A DNA stretch of 64,000 bases from Marinobacter salexigens (GCF_018860765.1 NZ_JAHKPV010000001.1:795594-859593), one strand, 5' to 3'; shown: positions 10,740 to 19,962, counted from the first letter of the stretch. Numbers and translations: made by a program. Notes: generated from the letters alone by a model not told the origin.

Positions 10740-11285
10740 TTACCACTGTGCGACGTCAAGAAAGCGTTCGTCTTCGAGCAGGTCGACGGCGGAGAACACT
10801 TTCCAGACTTCTTCGTTTCGTTCATAACCGCCTGCGACAAACGGCTGAACGTTTTCAGGCACACCAGCAGGTGCTGCCTTGAAACTGTCGGTTGCAAAGT
10901 ACTGCATACCCAATACGGAATCGACGACTAACCCGCTGAAAATATCCCCCTGCTCAATGACAAGAACCCGCCGTTCCCTTTGGTTACGGGAAGAGCGGGG
11001 AATGTCGAAGAAGTTGGCGAGGTCAACCAGAGGGAGGAGGCGCCCGCGAACGTTGGCAGCCCCCATGAGAAACGGCCGAACTCCCGGAATATGCGTAAAC
11101 CGGGGTACGTGCAGTATTTCAGTGACCTCACCCATGGGAGCCACATAGCGCTCGCCTGCAAGAACAAAGCCGATGCCGTTCCAAAGTTCAACGGCTTCTT
11201 CCTGTTCGGGTAGGCCAGCTGCCATGGATCGGCTACGTCGGGCGATATCCGTCAGAACGGTAAAAGGGGCGGCCTGTGCGGACAT
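10740..11285 (-). CDS. pilI: PilI, CheW-type adaptor
   Basis: A 181-residue single-domain CheW-like coupling protein that should link PilJ to ChpA. Conserved CheW features include VAPMGEVTEIL, an interior PGVRPFLMGAANVRGRLLPLVD stretch (positions about 85-105) and the C-terminal beta-barrel strands ending near the stop. It lies 20 bp downstream of pilH and about 93 bp upstream of pilJ on the minus strand. Its length is normal for the family and no catalytic activity is expected. Confidence 0.95.
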   Translation of the reverse strand: MSAQAAPFTVLTDIARRSRSMAAGLPEQEEAVELWNGIGFVLAGERYVAPMGEVTEILHVPRFTHIPGVRPFLMGAANVRGRLLPLVDLANFFDIPRSSRNQRERRVLVIEQGDIFSGLVVDSVLGMQYFATDSFKAAPAGVPENVQPFVAGGYERNEEVWKVFSAVDLLEDERFLDVAQW

Positions 11286-11305
11286 GCTTACTCCACAGTT
11301 GGGGA

Positions 11306-11668
11306 TCAGCCAATCAGATTGTTGATTGTTTTGATCAGGTCGTCTTCGTTTACCGGCTTAACCAGATACCCTTTGGCGCCCTGACGGGTGCCCCAAACAC
11401 GGTCGGTTTCCTGATCCTTGGTGGTGACAATAATCACCGGAATGGAAGCCGTTTCTGGAGCTCGGGTTAGCTGGCGGGTCGCTTGAAAGCCGTTAAGGCC
11501 AGGCATAACCACATCCATGAGCACCAGATCTGGAGTCTCAGCGCGAGCCTTGGCAACACCATCTGCGCCGTTGTCGGCTGTAAGCACTTCGTGTTTGTGC
11601 TTTTCCAGAATGGTGGAGATTTTCTTAACCTCGGTAGGAGAGTCGTCAACAATCAGAATGCGAGCCAT
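11306..11668 (-). CDS. pilH: PilH, CheY-like response regulator
   Basis: A 120-residue stand-alone receiver domain. The acidic pocket is in ILIVDDSPTE, the phospho-acceptor Asp is in LVLMDVVMPGLNGF, and the conserved Lys is in GYLVKPV. In Pil-Chp systems PilH receives phosphate from ChpA and damps or redirects PilG output (family knowledge). It is the second gene of the operon, 34 bp after pilG. The two receivers are clearly different proteins and not a recent duplication; the second-gene position and the GLNGF wording match PilH rather than PilG. Confidence 0.94.
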   Translation of the reverse strand: MARILIVDDSPTEVKKISTILEKHKHEVLTADNGADGVAKARAETPDLVLMDVVMPGLNGFQATRQLTRAPETASIPVIIVTTKDQETDRVWGTRQGAKGYLVKPVNEDDLIKTINNLIG

Positions 11669-11702
11669 TGGTTCCTCGATGGTTCTTTAGTGTCAGCAGG
11701 GT

Positions 11703-12095
11703 TTACTGTGGCGTCACGGGTATGTAGTGACGAATCGTATTGAGCAGCTCATCCTTGCTGAACGGTTTGGTCAGGTACTGGTCAGAGCCGACGATGCGAC
11801 CCTTAGCCTTATCGAACAGCCCGTCCTTGCTGGATAGCATGATAACGGGTGTCTTTTTAAATGAGGAATTATTCTTGATGAGCGCACAGGTCTGGTAGCC
11901 GTCCAGACGGGGCATCATGATATCCACAAAAATGATGTTCGGCTGCGAATCGGCAATCTTTGCCAGAGCATCAAAACCGTCTGTCGCGGTGATAACCTCA
12001 CAGCCAACCTTTTTCAGGAGGGTTTCTGCGGTGCGACGGATGGTTTTGCTATCGTCGATCACCATGATCTTCAAGTTCTCGAAGTTGTCATCCAT
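11703..12095 (-). CDS. pilG: PilG, CheY-like response regulator, first gene of the Pil-Chp operon
   Basis: A 130-residue single receiver domain. The acidic pair is in IMVIDDSKTIRR, the phospho-acceptor Asp is in IIFVDIMMPRLDGYQ, and the conserved Lys is in YLTKPFSKDEL. PilG is the main output of ChpA, stimulating pilus extension and cAMP signalling in Pseudomonas. It is the promoter-proximal gene of the minus-strand operon and faces gshB across a 298-bp divergent region. Length and motif wording fit PilG closely. Confidence 0.95.
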   Translation of the reverse strand: MDDNFENLKIMVIDDSKTIRRTAETLLKKVGCEVITATDGFDALAKIADSQPNIIFVDIMMPRLDGYQTCALIKNNSSFKKTPVIMLSSKDGLFDKAKGRIVGSDQYLTKPFSKDELLNTIRHYIPVTPQ

Positions 12096-12393
12096 TGTCC
12101 AGGTGCCTTGCGCTCAGCGACTGTCATTGTGTTCAAACGAGGGTTTTAACATAAATCTTAAGGTTCTTCTGTAAACCCCGCCCATTTATAGATTATTGAT
12201 GGCCTGATAAAAAGTATTACTTTGTGACCAAATGTACTTATGCCTGCAACATCACGTAATTTACCAGAGATTTCTCGGGATGCATTCACGGCTCGGGTAC
12301 AATACCATCTGATTTCCTAGCATAGCACTTATTGTCCGGTTCGCTCTGCAGACCGGTTCTGTTTTTTCACTCCTCAGGAGCGCAAGGGGCACT
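12096..12393. promoter_or_regulatory. Divergent control region between pilG and gshB
   Basis: These 298 bases contain no credible gene and should hold the promoters for the pil-chp operon (leftward) and the gshB run (rightward). The middle part, about 12160-12320, is AT-rich, with several TATA-like stretches on the minus strand. On the plus strand a TACAAT hexamer at 12298-12303 could be a -10 box for gshB, but no good -35 partner sits at the right spacing. A clear AGGAG ribosome-binding site (12375-12379) precedes the gshB ATG. Exact promoters are not proven. Confidence 0.45.
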
Positions 12394-13347
12394 ATGACAG
12401 TTCGACTCGGGATAGTGATGGATCCGATTCAGGATATCCACTTCAAAAAAGACAGCTCTTTGGCGATGCTACTGGCAGCGCAAAACCGTGGCTGGGAAAT
12501 CGAATACATGGAATTGCCTGACCTCTATATGGAAGGTGGCAGGGCTATGGCTTCCACGCGCAGCCTAACGGTCCGAAAAGATCCTGATGACTGGTACAGC
12601 TTTGGTGCTGACAGAGATCGCGCGCTTGGCGATCTCGATGTTATCTTGATGCGCAAGGATCCGCCCGTAGATCGTGAATTCCTGATTGCCACCTATATTC
12701 TTGAATCTGCCGAACAGCAAGGTGCGTTGGTGGTTAATCCGGCGGCGACTCTGCGAGACTGCAACGAAAAGCTGTTTGCTACGCAGTTCGAGGATTTGAC
12801 CCCACCTTTGCTGGTAAGCCGCTCATCGAAGCGCTTTCGGGAGTTTTACGCGAAGCATGGCGACATTATTATGAAGCCGGTGGACGGCATGGGCGGCCAG
12901 TCTATTTTTCGCGTCAAGGAGAATGACTTCAATTTGGGTGTGATTATTGAAACCCTCACCAACAATGGTGAGTATCAGGCCATGGCCCAGAAGTTCATTC
13001 CGGAAATCAGCGACGGTGACAAACGGATTTTGATGATTGAGGGCGAGGCAGTGCCTTATTCCCTTGCGCGAATTCCTTCGCAAGGCGAAAATCGCGGCAA
13101 TCTTGCGGCCGGTGGCCGAGGTGAAGGTCGTGAGCTGACAGATCGTGACCGCGAAATCTGTGCGCGGGTAGCGCCGGTAATCAAGGAAAAAGGTTTGATG
13201 TTTGTTGGACTGGACGTGATCGGCGATTATCTGACCGAAATTAACGTGACCAGTCCGACCTGTATCCGGGAGTTGGACGATACTTTTGGAACAGACATCG
13301 GGAGTATGTTGATGGACGCCGTTGAAAAGCGTCTTAACCAGAACTGA
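12394..13347 (+). CDS. gshB: Glutathione synthetase
   Basis: A 317-residue ATP-grasp ligase that joins gamma-glutamylcysteine and glycine, the second step of glutathione synthesis, in the cytoplasm. Family features include the N-terminal LGIVMDPIQDIHFKKDSS, the ATP-grasp stretch IMKPVDGMGGQSIFRV near residue 160, and the C-terminal GLDVIGDYLTEINVTSPT that supplies metal-binding residues. The length is standard. It is placed divergently from the pil-chp operon and directly upstream of a tonB-like gene, as in Pseudomonas and relatives. Confidence 0.97.
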   Translation: MTVRLGIVMDPIQDIHFKKDSSLAMLLAAQNRGWEIEYMELPDLYMEGGRAMASTRSLTVRKDPDDWYSFGADRDRALGDLDVILMRKDPPVDREFLIATYILESAEQQGALVVNPAATLRDCNEKLFATQFEDLTPPLLVSRSSKRFREFYAKHGDIIMKPVDGMGGQSIFRVKENDFNLGVIIETLTNNGEYQAMAQKFIPEISDGDKRILMIEGEAVPYSLARIPSQGENRGNLAAGGRGEGRELTDRDREICARVAPVIKEKGLMFVGLDVIGDYLTEINVTSPTCIRELDDTFGTDIGSMLMDAVEKRLNQN

Positions 13348-13392
13348 CGGGTATACCATGGATCAGGGCCAACGACAGAAACGGGCGTATTA

Positions 13393-14259
13393 ATGACGGT
13401 GCAGGTGAGCGAGTTCGATAGGTTTTCCTTCACGTTATTCATGGCACTGGTGGTGCATGCGGTTGTGGTGCTGGGAATTACCTTTGCGCCTGAGTCGCCG
13501 CGTTCGTCTGCCCAGACCATGGAGATAACCCTGTCGCAGTTTGATGATGAACAGGCACCGGAGAAGGCCGACTTTCTGGCGCAGACCAATCAGCAGGGTA
13601 GTGGCACGGAAGAAGAGGTGCTGGAAATGACCACGCCGCAACCCTCTGAGATCAGGCAGCCTGAGGTTGCGCAAGTGCAACCGGAACCAAGGGCACAGGT
13701 TGAGCCGGTGCGTCGTCAGGAACGGGCGGTTGTGCAGACTGAAAGCCGCTCAAGCCGACAGGTTCAGCAGCCTGAACAGTCCACCGAACCGGAAGACGAG
13801 CCTCTGCCGGTAAGGGAAAAGAAAAGCTTGATGGATCGCAGTCTGGAGATCGCCAGTCTTGAGGCTCGCTTTGATGCCCAGCAACAAGCCTACGCCCGTA
13901 AACCCAGAGTTATGCGGGTAACGGCCGCTTCCACCTTAAAGTCCACCAATGCCTGGTATGTGCAGAATTGGGTGAGTAAGGTGACGCGGGTTGGCAATAT
14001 CAACTATCCCACTGAAGCTCGCCGTGCGGGAGTTTATGGCACCTTGCGTATGCTGGTTTCCATGCAGAAAGATGGCTCCATCAAGGAAGTAGCTATTCTG
14101 CAATCGTCAGGAAGCACTCTGCTCGACGATGCGGCGATTCGGATTGTCAGGATGGCTGCACCCTTCGCACCCTTTCCTGACGACATGAAAAAAGACGTGG
14201 ACGAACTGGAGATCATACGTACTTGGTCGTTCCAGCAACGGGGGCTCTCATCCGGATGA
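13393..14259 (+). CDS. TonB-family energy transducer-like protein
   Basis: A 288-residue protein with a short cytoplasmic N-terminus, one membrane anchor (about residues 14-33), a Glu/Pro/Gln-rich periplasmic spacer (about 40-150) and a C-terminal TonB domain. The latter begins near INYPTEARRAGVYGTL and ends with a beta strand before the stop. TonB proteins transmit proton-motive force to outer-membrane receptors, but no exbB/exbD lie beside this gene, so the partner is unknown. Genes of this type recur next to gshB in pseudomonads. Its TGA overlaps the ATG of yqgE, implying cotranslation. Confidence 0.85.
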   Translation: MTVQVSEFDRFSFTLFMALVVHAVVVLGITFAPESPRSSAQTMEITLSQFDDEQAPEKADFLAQTNQQGSGTEEEVLEMTTPQPSEIRQPEVAQVQPEPRAQVEPVRRQERAVVQTESRSSRQVQQPEQSTEPEDEPLPVREKKSLMDRSLEIASLEARFDAQQQAYARKPRVMRVTAASTLKSTNAWYVQNWVSKVTRVGNINYPTEARRAGVYGTLRMLVSMQKDGSIKEVAILQSSGSTLLDDAAIRIVRMAAPFAPFPDDMKKDVDELEIIRTWSFQQRGLSSG

Positions 14260-14822
14260 CGGCATCTAAACACTCTCCGCACAGTCTTAAACACCACTTT
14301 CTGGTGGCCTCACCCTATCTCGCCGACCCTCGGTTTCATGGAGCGGTTGTTTACCTGTGCGAACACTCAGATGATGGCGCGCTTGGTTTAATGATCAACC
14401 AGCCTCTGGATATTCATTTGGGAGAAATTCTGGAGCAGCTTGACCTTCAGGGTGGCGAGCTCGATCTACCGGTTTTTAGTGGTGGCCCGGTTGAGCAGGA
14501 ACGGGGTTTTGTTCTGCACCCACCGGGCGCCAGTTGGCAGAATACGGCCGAGGTGGCCAACGACGCTATGCTCACCACATCCCGCGACATACTTGCGAGC
14601 ATTGGGCGAAACGAAGGCCCACCAGAGTTTTTGATGGTGCTGGGGTATTCCGGTTGGGGAGAAGGGCAGCTAGAAGAAGAGCTGGGCAGCAATGCCTGGT
14701 TGGTTTGCCCGGCAAACACCGAGATTTTGTTTCGAACACCTTGGGCTGATCGCTACAAAGCGGTTCTGGACCTGATTGGCATTGATCTCAACCAGCTTAG
14801 CGAAACGGTGGGGCATGCCTAA
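14256..14822 (+). CDS. yqgE: YqgE/AlgH family protein
   Basis: A 188-residue member of the UPF0301 (YqgE/AlgH) family. Recognisable stretches are HHFLVASPYLADPRFHGAVV, GALGLMINQP, VFSGGPVEQERGFVLH and GYSGWGEGQLEEEL. The start chosen is the ATG at 14256, which overlaps the TGA of the preceding gene and matches the usual family N-terminus; the open frame extends upstream to 14223. The biochemical role is not settled. AlgH was linked to alginate and secretion regulation in Pseudomonas. It overlaps ruvX by 8 bp. Confidence 0.93.
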   Translation: MTASKHSPHSLKHHFLVASPYLADPRFHGAVVYLCEHSDDGALGLMINQPLDIHLGEILEQLDLQGGELDLPVFSGGPVEQERGFVLHPPGASWQNTAEVANDAMLTTSRDILASIGRNEGPPEFLMVLGYSGWGEGQLEEELGSNAWLVCPANTEILFRTPWADRYKAVLDLIGIDLNQLSETVGHA

Positions 14823-15246
14823 AGTCGGCCAACGCAGTGTTATGGCATTCGATTTCGGCCTGCGCCGCATTGGTGCGGCTACCGGGCAAGAACTGCTTGG
14901 TACAGGTCAGCCTCTCGCCATGATTCCTGCCGATAACGGAACCCCTGATTGGAGCCAGCTTGAGAAACTGCTGGTGGAGTGGCGGCCGGATCTGGTGCTG
15001 GTGGGCTTGCCTCTGAATATGGACGACAGCGAAAACGATATGTGTGGCCGTGCCCGCAAGTTTGGCAAGCGCCTGCACGGACGCTTTCATGTTCCAGTAG
15101 AAATGGTAGATGAGCGCTTGACCAGCTACGAGGCCAAAGGCCAAGTAATGGCTGCCGGTGGTAGCCGGGATTATGGTCGCCACGGAGTGGATGACCGTGC
15201 AGCCGTGCTGATATTGGAAACATGGTGTCGCCTGCAAAGTGAATAA
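14815..15246 (+). CDS. ruvX: RuvX (YqgF), pre-16S rRNA nuclease / Holliday junction resolvase-like
   Basis: A 143-residue RNase H-fold protein. The motif AFDFGLRRIGAATG near the start supplies the first catalytic Asp, LVLVGLPLNMDDSEND is the central family signature, and DDRAAVLILETW near the C-terminus gives the last acidic residues. The family processes the 5' end of 16S rRNA and has been proposed as a resolvase. The ATG at 14815 is preferred over the upstream frame start because it gives the normal family N-terminus. It overlaps yqgE and lies 15 bp before pyrR. Confidence 0.94.
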   Translation: MPKVGQRSVMAFDFGLRRIGAATGQELLGTGQPLAMIPADNGTPDWSQLEKLLVEWRPDLVLVGLPLNMDDSENDMCGRARKFGKRLHGRFHVPVEMVDERLTSYEAKGQVMAAGGSRDYGRHGVDDRAAVLILETWCRLQSE

Positions 15247-15261
15247 CACAGTGAGGATGGA

Positions 15262-15771
15262 ATGAGCGCATTGCTTGATGTAGACCAGCTGATGGATAAG
15301 TTGGAAGCGGGGCTACGTGGCCTGCTTAACGAGCGAGGTATTGAGTCGCCGGTGCTTATTGGTATTCGCACGGGTGGTGTCTGGGTCGCGGACATTATTG
15401 GTAAGCGCTTGGGAATTGAAGAGCCGTTCGGCGAGTTGGATATTTCCTTCTATCGGGATGATTTCAGCCGAATTGGTCTCAACCCGAAAGTGACGCCCTC
15501 AAGCCTGCCTTTCGATACCGAAGGCCGGGACATTATTCTGGTTGATGATGTCATCATGAGCGGCCGCACTATAAGGGCTGCGATGAATGAGCTGTTCGAT
15601 TATGGTCGCCCAGCCAGTATCATACTCGCCACTTTGATCGATCTAGGTGCCCGTGAACTGCCTATTCAGCCTGATGTGGCCGGGCAGTCGCTGACCTTGG
15701 GTGTGCAGCAGCGTGTGAAGCTGCGTGGCCCAGACCCGCTCCGGATAGAGCTTCAGGAAACCGAGCAGTAA
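15262..15771 (+). CDS. pyrR: PyrR, bifunctional pyr regulator / uracil phosphoribosyltransferase
   Basis: A 169-residue type I phosphoribosyltransferase. The PRPP-binding loop [18 protein letters not shown] lies at about residues 92-109, and an upstream [11 protein letters not shown] forms part of the active site. In Gram-positive bacteria PyrR is an RNA-binding attenuator; in gammaproteobacteria a regulatory role is less clear and uracil phosphoribosyltransferase activity may be the main one. It is followed 27 bp later by pyrB, consistent with a pyrimidine operon. No anti-terminator-like structure was recognised in front of pyrB. Confidence 0.93.
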   Translation: MSALLDVDQLMDKLEAGLRGLLNERGIESPVLIGIRTGGVWVADIIGKRLGIEEPFGELDISFYRDDFSRIGLNPKVTPSSLPFDTEGRDIILVDDVIMSGRTIRAAMNELFDYGRPASIILATLIDLGARELPIQPDVAGQSLTLGVQQRVKLRGPDPLRIELQETEQ

Positions 15772-15798
15772 ACCCCCGAACTCGATAGCAGGCAAATC

Positions 15799-16830
15799 AT
15801 GACCGCAAATGCAGCTTCCCCTAATCACTTACAGCTAACCCGGGACGGCCAATTGCGGCATTTCCTGACTCTGGACGGTTTAGGCAGAGAGCTGCTGACC
15901 GACATACTCGATACCGCCGACTCTTTTATCGAAGTTGGCGAGCGAAGCATCAAGAAGGTGCCTCTTCTAAGAGGCCGTACAGTGGTCAACTTGTTCTTTG
16001 AGGCCAGCACCCGCACGCGCAGCACCTTTGAGCTTGCTGCCAAGCGGCTCTCGGCAGACGTACTCAACCTCGACATTAATACCTCGGCCACCTCTAAAGG
16101 CGAATCGCTTTCAGACACGCTTCTCAACCTTGAGGCCATGGCTAGCGACATGTTCGTAGTGCGCCATGCCCAAAGCGGAGCCCCGCACTTTATTGCCCAA
16201 AGTGTGACCCCCGGGGTCGCCATTATCAACGCGGGCGATGGTCGCCATGCACATCCCACTCAGGCCATGCTGGATATGTTGACCATCCGGCAACACAAAG
16301 GCGGCTTTGAAGGCTTAAAAGTCGCCATAGTGGGGGATATTTTGCACTCTCGGGTGGCTCGCTCCCAGATCCGCGCCCTGAATGAGCTGGGCGCCGAGCA
16401 AATACGAGTTATTGCGCCCGGAACCCTCCTGCCAAGAGATGTCGAAAGCCTCGGCTGCACTGTGGAATACGATATGGCCAAGGGTATGAAAGATCTGGAT
16501 GTCGTTATCATGCTGCGCCTGCAAAAAGAGCGCATGGAGGGGGCGTTACTGCCTAGCGAGCGGGAGTTTTACCGGCTTTATGGGTTGAGCCAAGACAAGT
16601 TGGCGCTGGCGCACCCAGAGTGCATCGTGATGCACCCCGGGCCGATTAACCGAGGTGTAGAGATTGAATCAGCGGTCGCGGATGGCCCGCAATCGGTTAT
16701 TTTGAATCAAGTAACTAATGGCATAGCTATCCGCATGGCGGTGATGTCCATGGCGATGGGTGGGCAGGTCGCCGAGCGCCAGCAAAAATTGAACGAATTG
16801 AGCGAGTTGAATGAGAGAGGTCTGGCATGA
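15799..16830 (+). CDS. pyrB: Aspartate carbamoyltransferase catalytic chain
   Basis: A 343-residue enzyme that condenses carbamoyl phosphate with aspartate, the committed step of pyrimidine synthesis. The carbamoyl-phosphate loop [13 protein letters not shown] lies at about residues 66-78. [10 protein letters not shown] and the C-terminal [13 protein letters not shown] are further active-site signatures. The length is that of the long class found in pseudomonads, which assembles as a dodecamer with the inactive dihydroorotase PyrC'. The following gene starts within its final codon (ATGA overlap) and is that partner. Confidence 0.97.
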   Translation: MTANAASPNHLQLTRDGQLRHFLTLDGLGRELLTDILDTADSFIEVGERSIKKVPLLRGRTVVNLFFEASTRTRSTFELAAKRLSADVLNLDINTSATSKGESLSDTLLNLEAMASDMFVVRHAQSGAPHFIAQSVTPGVAIINAGDGRHAHPTQAMLDMLTIRQHKGGFEGLKVAIVGDILHSRVARSQIRALNELGAEQIRVIAPGTLLPRDVESLGCTVEYDMAKGMKDLDVVIMLRLQKERMEGALLPSEREFYRLYGLSQDKLALAHPECIVMHPGPINRGVEIESAVADGPQSVILNQVTNGIAIRMAVMSMAMGGQVAERQQKLNELSELNERGLA

Positions 16831-18128
16831 GCGGCAACACACTATCCTCCAGTGCCAGCCTTAAAATTACCGGCGGCCGCTTACTTGATGGCCATGGCAG
16901 TGAAACTCCAAATCGCGCTTTGTTGATACGAAACGGACGCATTGCCGCTACCGGAGAGGCCGCTGAAACTGCCGACGCCGACCAAAGGTTTGATGCCAAA
17001 GGCTGCGTGATTACTTCTGGGTTTGTTGATTTGTATTGCAACCTGCGCGAGCCGGGCAATGGCCAGAAGGGCAATATAGTTTCGGAAACAAGAGCCGCTG
17101 CCCGAGGCGGCTTTACGACAGTCTGTGCGTCGCCAGAAACCTCGCCCGTTAACGACTCTCGGGCCGTTACTCACCTGATCCAAGATGGTGCCGACGCAGG
17201 CTCGCCTATCCGTGTTTTGCCCGTAGGTGCGTTAACTCGAGGCCTTGAGGGCGAGATGCTCAGCGACATGGCGGGTCTAGCCGCCGCTGGCTGTATTGCC
17301 TTGGGCAATGGCTCCCGTGGCGTAAGTAATGCCCGAGTGCTGCGCCGCTGTATGGCTTACGCCCAAACGTTTGGACTGACCGTGATGCTGCGCCCGGAAA
17401 ACCAGTCCTTAGCCGCAGACGGCTATGCCCATGATGGCCTGATAACAGCTCGCCTCGGCTTGCTGGGCATTCCGGAAGTGGCAGAAACTGCATCCGTTAT
17501 GGAAATGCTACTGCTTGCCGAAGAAACCGGTGTAAAGCTGCATCTGAGTCAACTTTCCTGCGGGCGCAGTGTAGAAATGCTTGCTGACGCGCGCCGCCGG
17601 GGGATTTCCGTAACCGCAGACGTAGCCATGCACCAGCTTGTGTTTACAGAAGATGCCCTGTCAGGTTTTGACAGTCGCTTCCACTTGCGCCCACCGCTGC
17701 GTTCAGAGACTGACCGTAAGGCATTGGTAGCAGGGGTTCGCGAAGGAGTGATTGATGCCATTGTAAGCCAGCACTTGCCCCATGAAAGTGCTGCCAAGCA
17801 GGCGCCGTTACCAGACACTGAACCAGGCCTCTCCAGCATCGAAAGCGTGTTGTCGTTGGGCCTTGGGCTAGTTAAGCGGGGCGAGTTAAGCCTTGCTGAG
17901 CTGGTTCGCGGGCTTACATCCGGCCCAGCATCGGTCATCGGCTTACCTGCCTCGATCAGCCAAGATGAGATAGCCGACCTGTGCGTATTCGATCCAGACG
18001 CTGATTGGACGCCAAGTAGCCAGTCTTTAGCCTCGGCGGGGCATCATGCGCCTGTACTTGGCCAACCGTTGCCCGGAGTGGTTAGGCTTACGTTGGCCGA
18101 GGGTCGAGAGGCGTGGGGCGGAGCTTAA
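16827..18128 (+). CDS. pyrC': PyrC', dihydroorotase homologue without zinc ligands (ATCase partner)
   Basis: A 433-residue amidohydrolase-fold protein homologous to dihydroorotase. The metal motif D-x-H-x-H-x-R appears here as [10 protein letters not shown] (about residues 68-77), with Tyr70 and Asn72 in place of both histidines. The later T-D-H-A-P-H active-site motif reads SQHLPH, with Gln315 replacing the catalytic Asp. The protein should therefore be inactive as a dihydroorotase. In Pseudomonas such PyrC' chains are required to assemble active aspartate transcarbamoylase (established for that group). The 4-bp overlap with pyrB supports a stoichiometric complex. A true pyrC must lie elsewhere in the genome. 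Confidence 0.94.
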   Translation: MSGNTLSSSASLKITGGRLLDGHGSETPNRALLIRNGRIAATGEAAETADADQRFDAKGCVITSGFVDLYCNLREPGNGQKGNIVSETRAAARGGFTTVCASPETSPVNDSRAVTHLIQDGADAGSPIRVLPVGALTRGLEGEMLSDMAGLAAAGCIALGNGSRGVSNARVLRRCMAYAQTFGLTVMLRPENQSLAADGYAHDGLITARLGLLGIPEVAETASVMEMLLLAEETGVKLHLSQLSCGRSVEMLADARRRGISVTADVAMHQLVFTEDALSGFDSRFHLRPPLRSETDRKALVAGVREGVIDAIVSQHLPHESAAKQAPLPDTEPGLSSIESVLSLGLGLVKRGELSLAELVRGLTSGPASVIGLPASISQDEIADLCVFDPDADWTPSSQSLASAGHHAPVLGQPLPGVVRLTLAEGREAWGGA

Positions 18129-18340
18129 AAACCATACCGCCTGCATAGAAATGCGGCAGGGGTTGGCTAACCTCTGTCGACACCATCACATATTCCAAAT
18201 TTTTGCTCAAAAAGCCCTTGAGGGAGGGCACCTGTGCCAACGTATTCTTGCGGTTGTCGGCATACTGTTGCCGCAAATAGATGCGGCCCTGCTTGTACAG
18301 CGACACACTGGCCAAACAATAATAGCTCAGGAGTTATCCC
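18129..18340. other. Intergenic region after pyrC', with one antisense open frame
   Basis: This 212-bp gap should contain the end of the pyr transcript and the promoter of the solute-binding protein gene. A minus-strand frame from a TTG at 18315 to 18088 (75 codons) has protein-like composition but no recognisable domain. It runs antisense into pyrC' and its start lacks a convincing ribosome-binding site. It may be a gene remnant and I do not call it as a gene. CAGGAG at 18328-18333 is the ribosome-binding site of the next gene. Confidence 0.4.
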
Positions 18341-19378
18341 TTGAAATCAGTAACCTTCCCACAGCGGGTGGCCTTGGCGGCCACTCTGTGTGCTAGCCTC
18401 ATCCTGCCCTCATTGGGACATGCCCAGACAAGTACTGAAAACAGTGGCGATATTCTGGAGAGAAGCTTCTGTGTGTTTGACCCAGTCGGGGCCAATGGAC
18501 CGCTATTTGCAATCACCAAGACCTTTCAGCCCGTTGCTCTTAAAAATGGTATCAAGCTGAACCTGAGTGCTTACACTGACGAAAAAGTTGCTGCTGAAGA
18601 CTTTAAAGCTGGCCAGTGTGATGTCGTGTTGCTTACCGGCACCCGTGCCCGTGAATTCAATAAATTCACCGGCAGTCTGGAAGCCATGGGTGCCGTACCG
18701 GGTGAAGAAGAAATGCGCCTGCTATACAACACGCTCAGCCAACCGAACGCTCGCCCTCTACTGAAAGATGGCCCCTATGAAGTGGCCGGAGTATTCCCGG
18801 CTGGCGCGATTTACCTTCACTTGCGTGACCGCTCCATTGATTCGGTTGAAGAGCTTCAAGGTAAGCGCGTAGCAACTTTGGATTTCGATGAGGCGTCTGT
18901 TCGCATGGTTCGCCATGTAGGCGCGTCAGTGGTCGGCTCCAATTCCGCCAACTTTGCTGGCAAGTTCAACAACGGCAGTGTGGATGTCGCCTACGCGCCA
19001 GCGGTGGCGTATTCACCGTTGGAACTGTACAAGGGCGTTGAGCCAAACGGTGGGGTGCTCAAATACGCACTGGCCTACATGAACTTTCAAGTCATTATCC
19101 ACAGCGATCGCTTCCCCGACACTGCGGGCCAAATGGTGCGTGATGAGGCCATCAAGCGCATTGATGAAGCCTACGAAATTATTGCCCAGGCGGAAGCCGA
19201 GATGCCGGAAAACGTATGGATGACTCTGCCGCAGGAAGTGACTGCCGAGTACGACAAAATGCTGCGTACTGTCCGCCTGTCGTTACTTGAAGATGGTGTG
19301 TACGACGAACGCGCAATTAAACTGATGAAAGCCATTCGCTGCCGTGTGGATGCCACCCGATCAGAGTGCGCTTCCTGA
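18341..19378 (+). CDS. Periplasmic solute-binding protein of a TRAP-type system (putative)
   Basis: A 345-residue exported protein. The TTG start is supported by CAGGAG seven bases upstream and by a good signal peptide, with likely cleavage after GHA near residue 28. The mature part resembles TRAP/DctP-like binding proteins: ELQGKRVATLDFDEASVRM is a typical lobe-hinge region, followed by the FAGKFNNGSVDVAYAPA stretch. The ligand cannot be inferred. A TatT-like lipoprotein and a TRAP permease are encoded 0.6 kb downstream beyond a convergent HU gene, so they probably form one transporter. It is a monocistronic gene, followed by a strong terminator. Confidence 0.7.
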   Translation: MKSVTFPQRVALAATLCASLILPSLGHAQTSTENSGDILERSFCVFDPVGANGPLFAITKTFQPVALKNGIKLNLSAYTDEKVAAEDFKAGQCDVVLLTGTRAREFNKFTGSLEAMGAVPGEEEMRLLYNTLSQPNARPLLKDGPYEVAGVFPAGAIYLHLRDRSIDSVEELQGKRVATLDFDEASVRMVRHVGASVVGSNSANFAGKFNNGSVDVAYAPAVAYSPLELYKGVEPNGGVLKYALAYMNFQVIIHSDRFPDTAGQMVRDEAIKRIDEAYEIIAQAEAEMPENVWMTLPQEVTAEYDKMLRTVRLSLLEDGVYDERAIKLMKAIRCRVDATRSECAS

Positions 19379-19397
19379 TATTTCTATTGCAACTAAC

Positions 19398-19433
19398 AGC
19401 CCCGCCTCAGCAAATTGGGAGGGGCTATTTTGG
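19398..19433 (+). terminator. Rho-independent terminator, probably bidirectional
   Basis: A GC-rich hairpin has arms AGCCCCGCC(T)C (19398-19408) and GGGAGGGGCT (19417-19426), an A/T-rich loop and a following ATTTT run. It lies between the solute-binding protein gene and the convergent HU gene, so it can end transcripts from both sides. Confidence 0.8.
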
Positions 19434-19451
19434 CCGGTTAGTGAGTGCACA

Positions 19452-19730
19452 CTAGGCTAAGCGGAACGCGTCTTTAAGTGCTTTGCCTGCTTTGAAGCCG
19501 ACAGTTTTGCTGGCAGGAATATGAAGGGGTGCCCCGGTTTGGGGGTTTCTACCCTCACGCGCATCACGAGTGCGGATGTTGAATGTGCCGAAACCGATCA
19601 GGGTTGTGTCTTCTCCTCTGCTAGCGGCAGCTGAGATCTGGTCAGTAAAAGCGGTAATCACTTCGGCGGCTTTTTCTCTTGTTAAGCCTGTGCGTTCAGC
19701 GATAGCTGCCGCGAGTTCGGGTTTTCGCAT
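19452..19730 (-). CDS. HU-family DNA-binding protein
   Basis: A 92-residue histone-like nucleoid protein. The helical N-terminus MRKPELAAAIAERTGLTREK, the core IGFGTFNIRTRDAREGRNPQTG and the C-terminal ASKTVGFKAGKALKDAF match HU/IHF proteins. The DNA-binding arm contains the RNPQTG turn and the intercalating Pro. The start at 19730 is chosen because AAGGGG lies just upstream and the family N-terminus begins there; the frame is open to 19772. It sits convergently between two halves of a TRAP system, an unusual position for HU. Whether it is the main HU of the cell or a paralogue cannot be told. Confidence 0.93.
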   Translation of the reverse strand: MRKPELAAAIAERTGLTREKAAEVITAFTDQISAAASRGEDTTLIGFGTFNIRTRDAREGRNPQTGAPLHIPASKTVGFKAGKALKDAFRLA

Positions 19731-19962
19731 CGAGTACCCCTTTTTGTTTTTTTCGTCGGAACCGCCGCCCAACCGGCTTACGGTTGCTTGAATCTATAGC
19801 GGCTTATGACGCTTTGTGCAAATCAGCGGATGGGTAAAAACTGTGTGCATAGGCGTCATTTGCGGCTTCAGTCTCAAAAAGCGCGAACGCTGTAGGCCAT
19901 AATGCGCGGCTGACAGCGGATTCAGAATAATAATGCAAAAACGTTCAAAAGGTTCAGAAACC

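Noticed and set aside
12823..13359. 178-codon minus-strand frame opposite gshB
   Set aside because: It is a shadow of a clearly conserved gene and has no ribosome-binding site or recognisable domain.
18140..18165. Possible terminator after pyrC'
   Set aside because: The stem (CCTGC/GCAGG) is short and no T-run follows.
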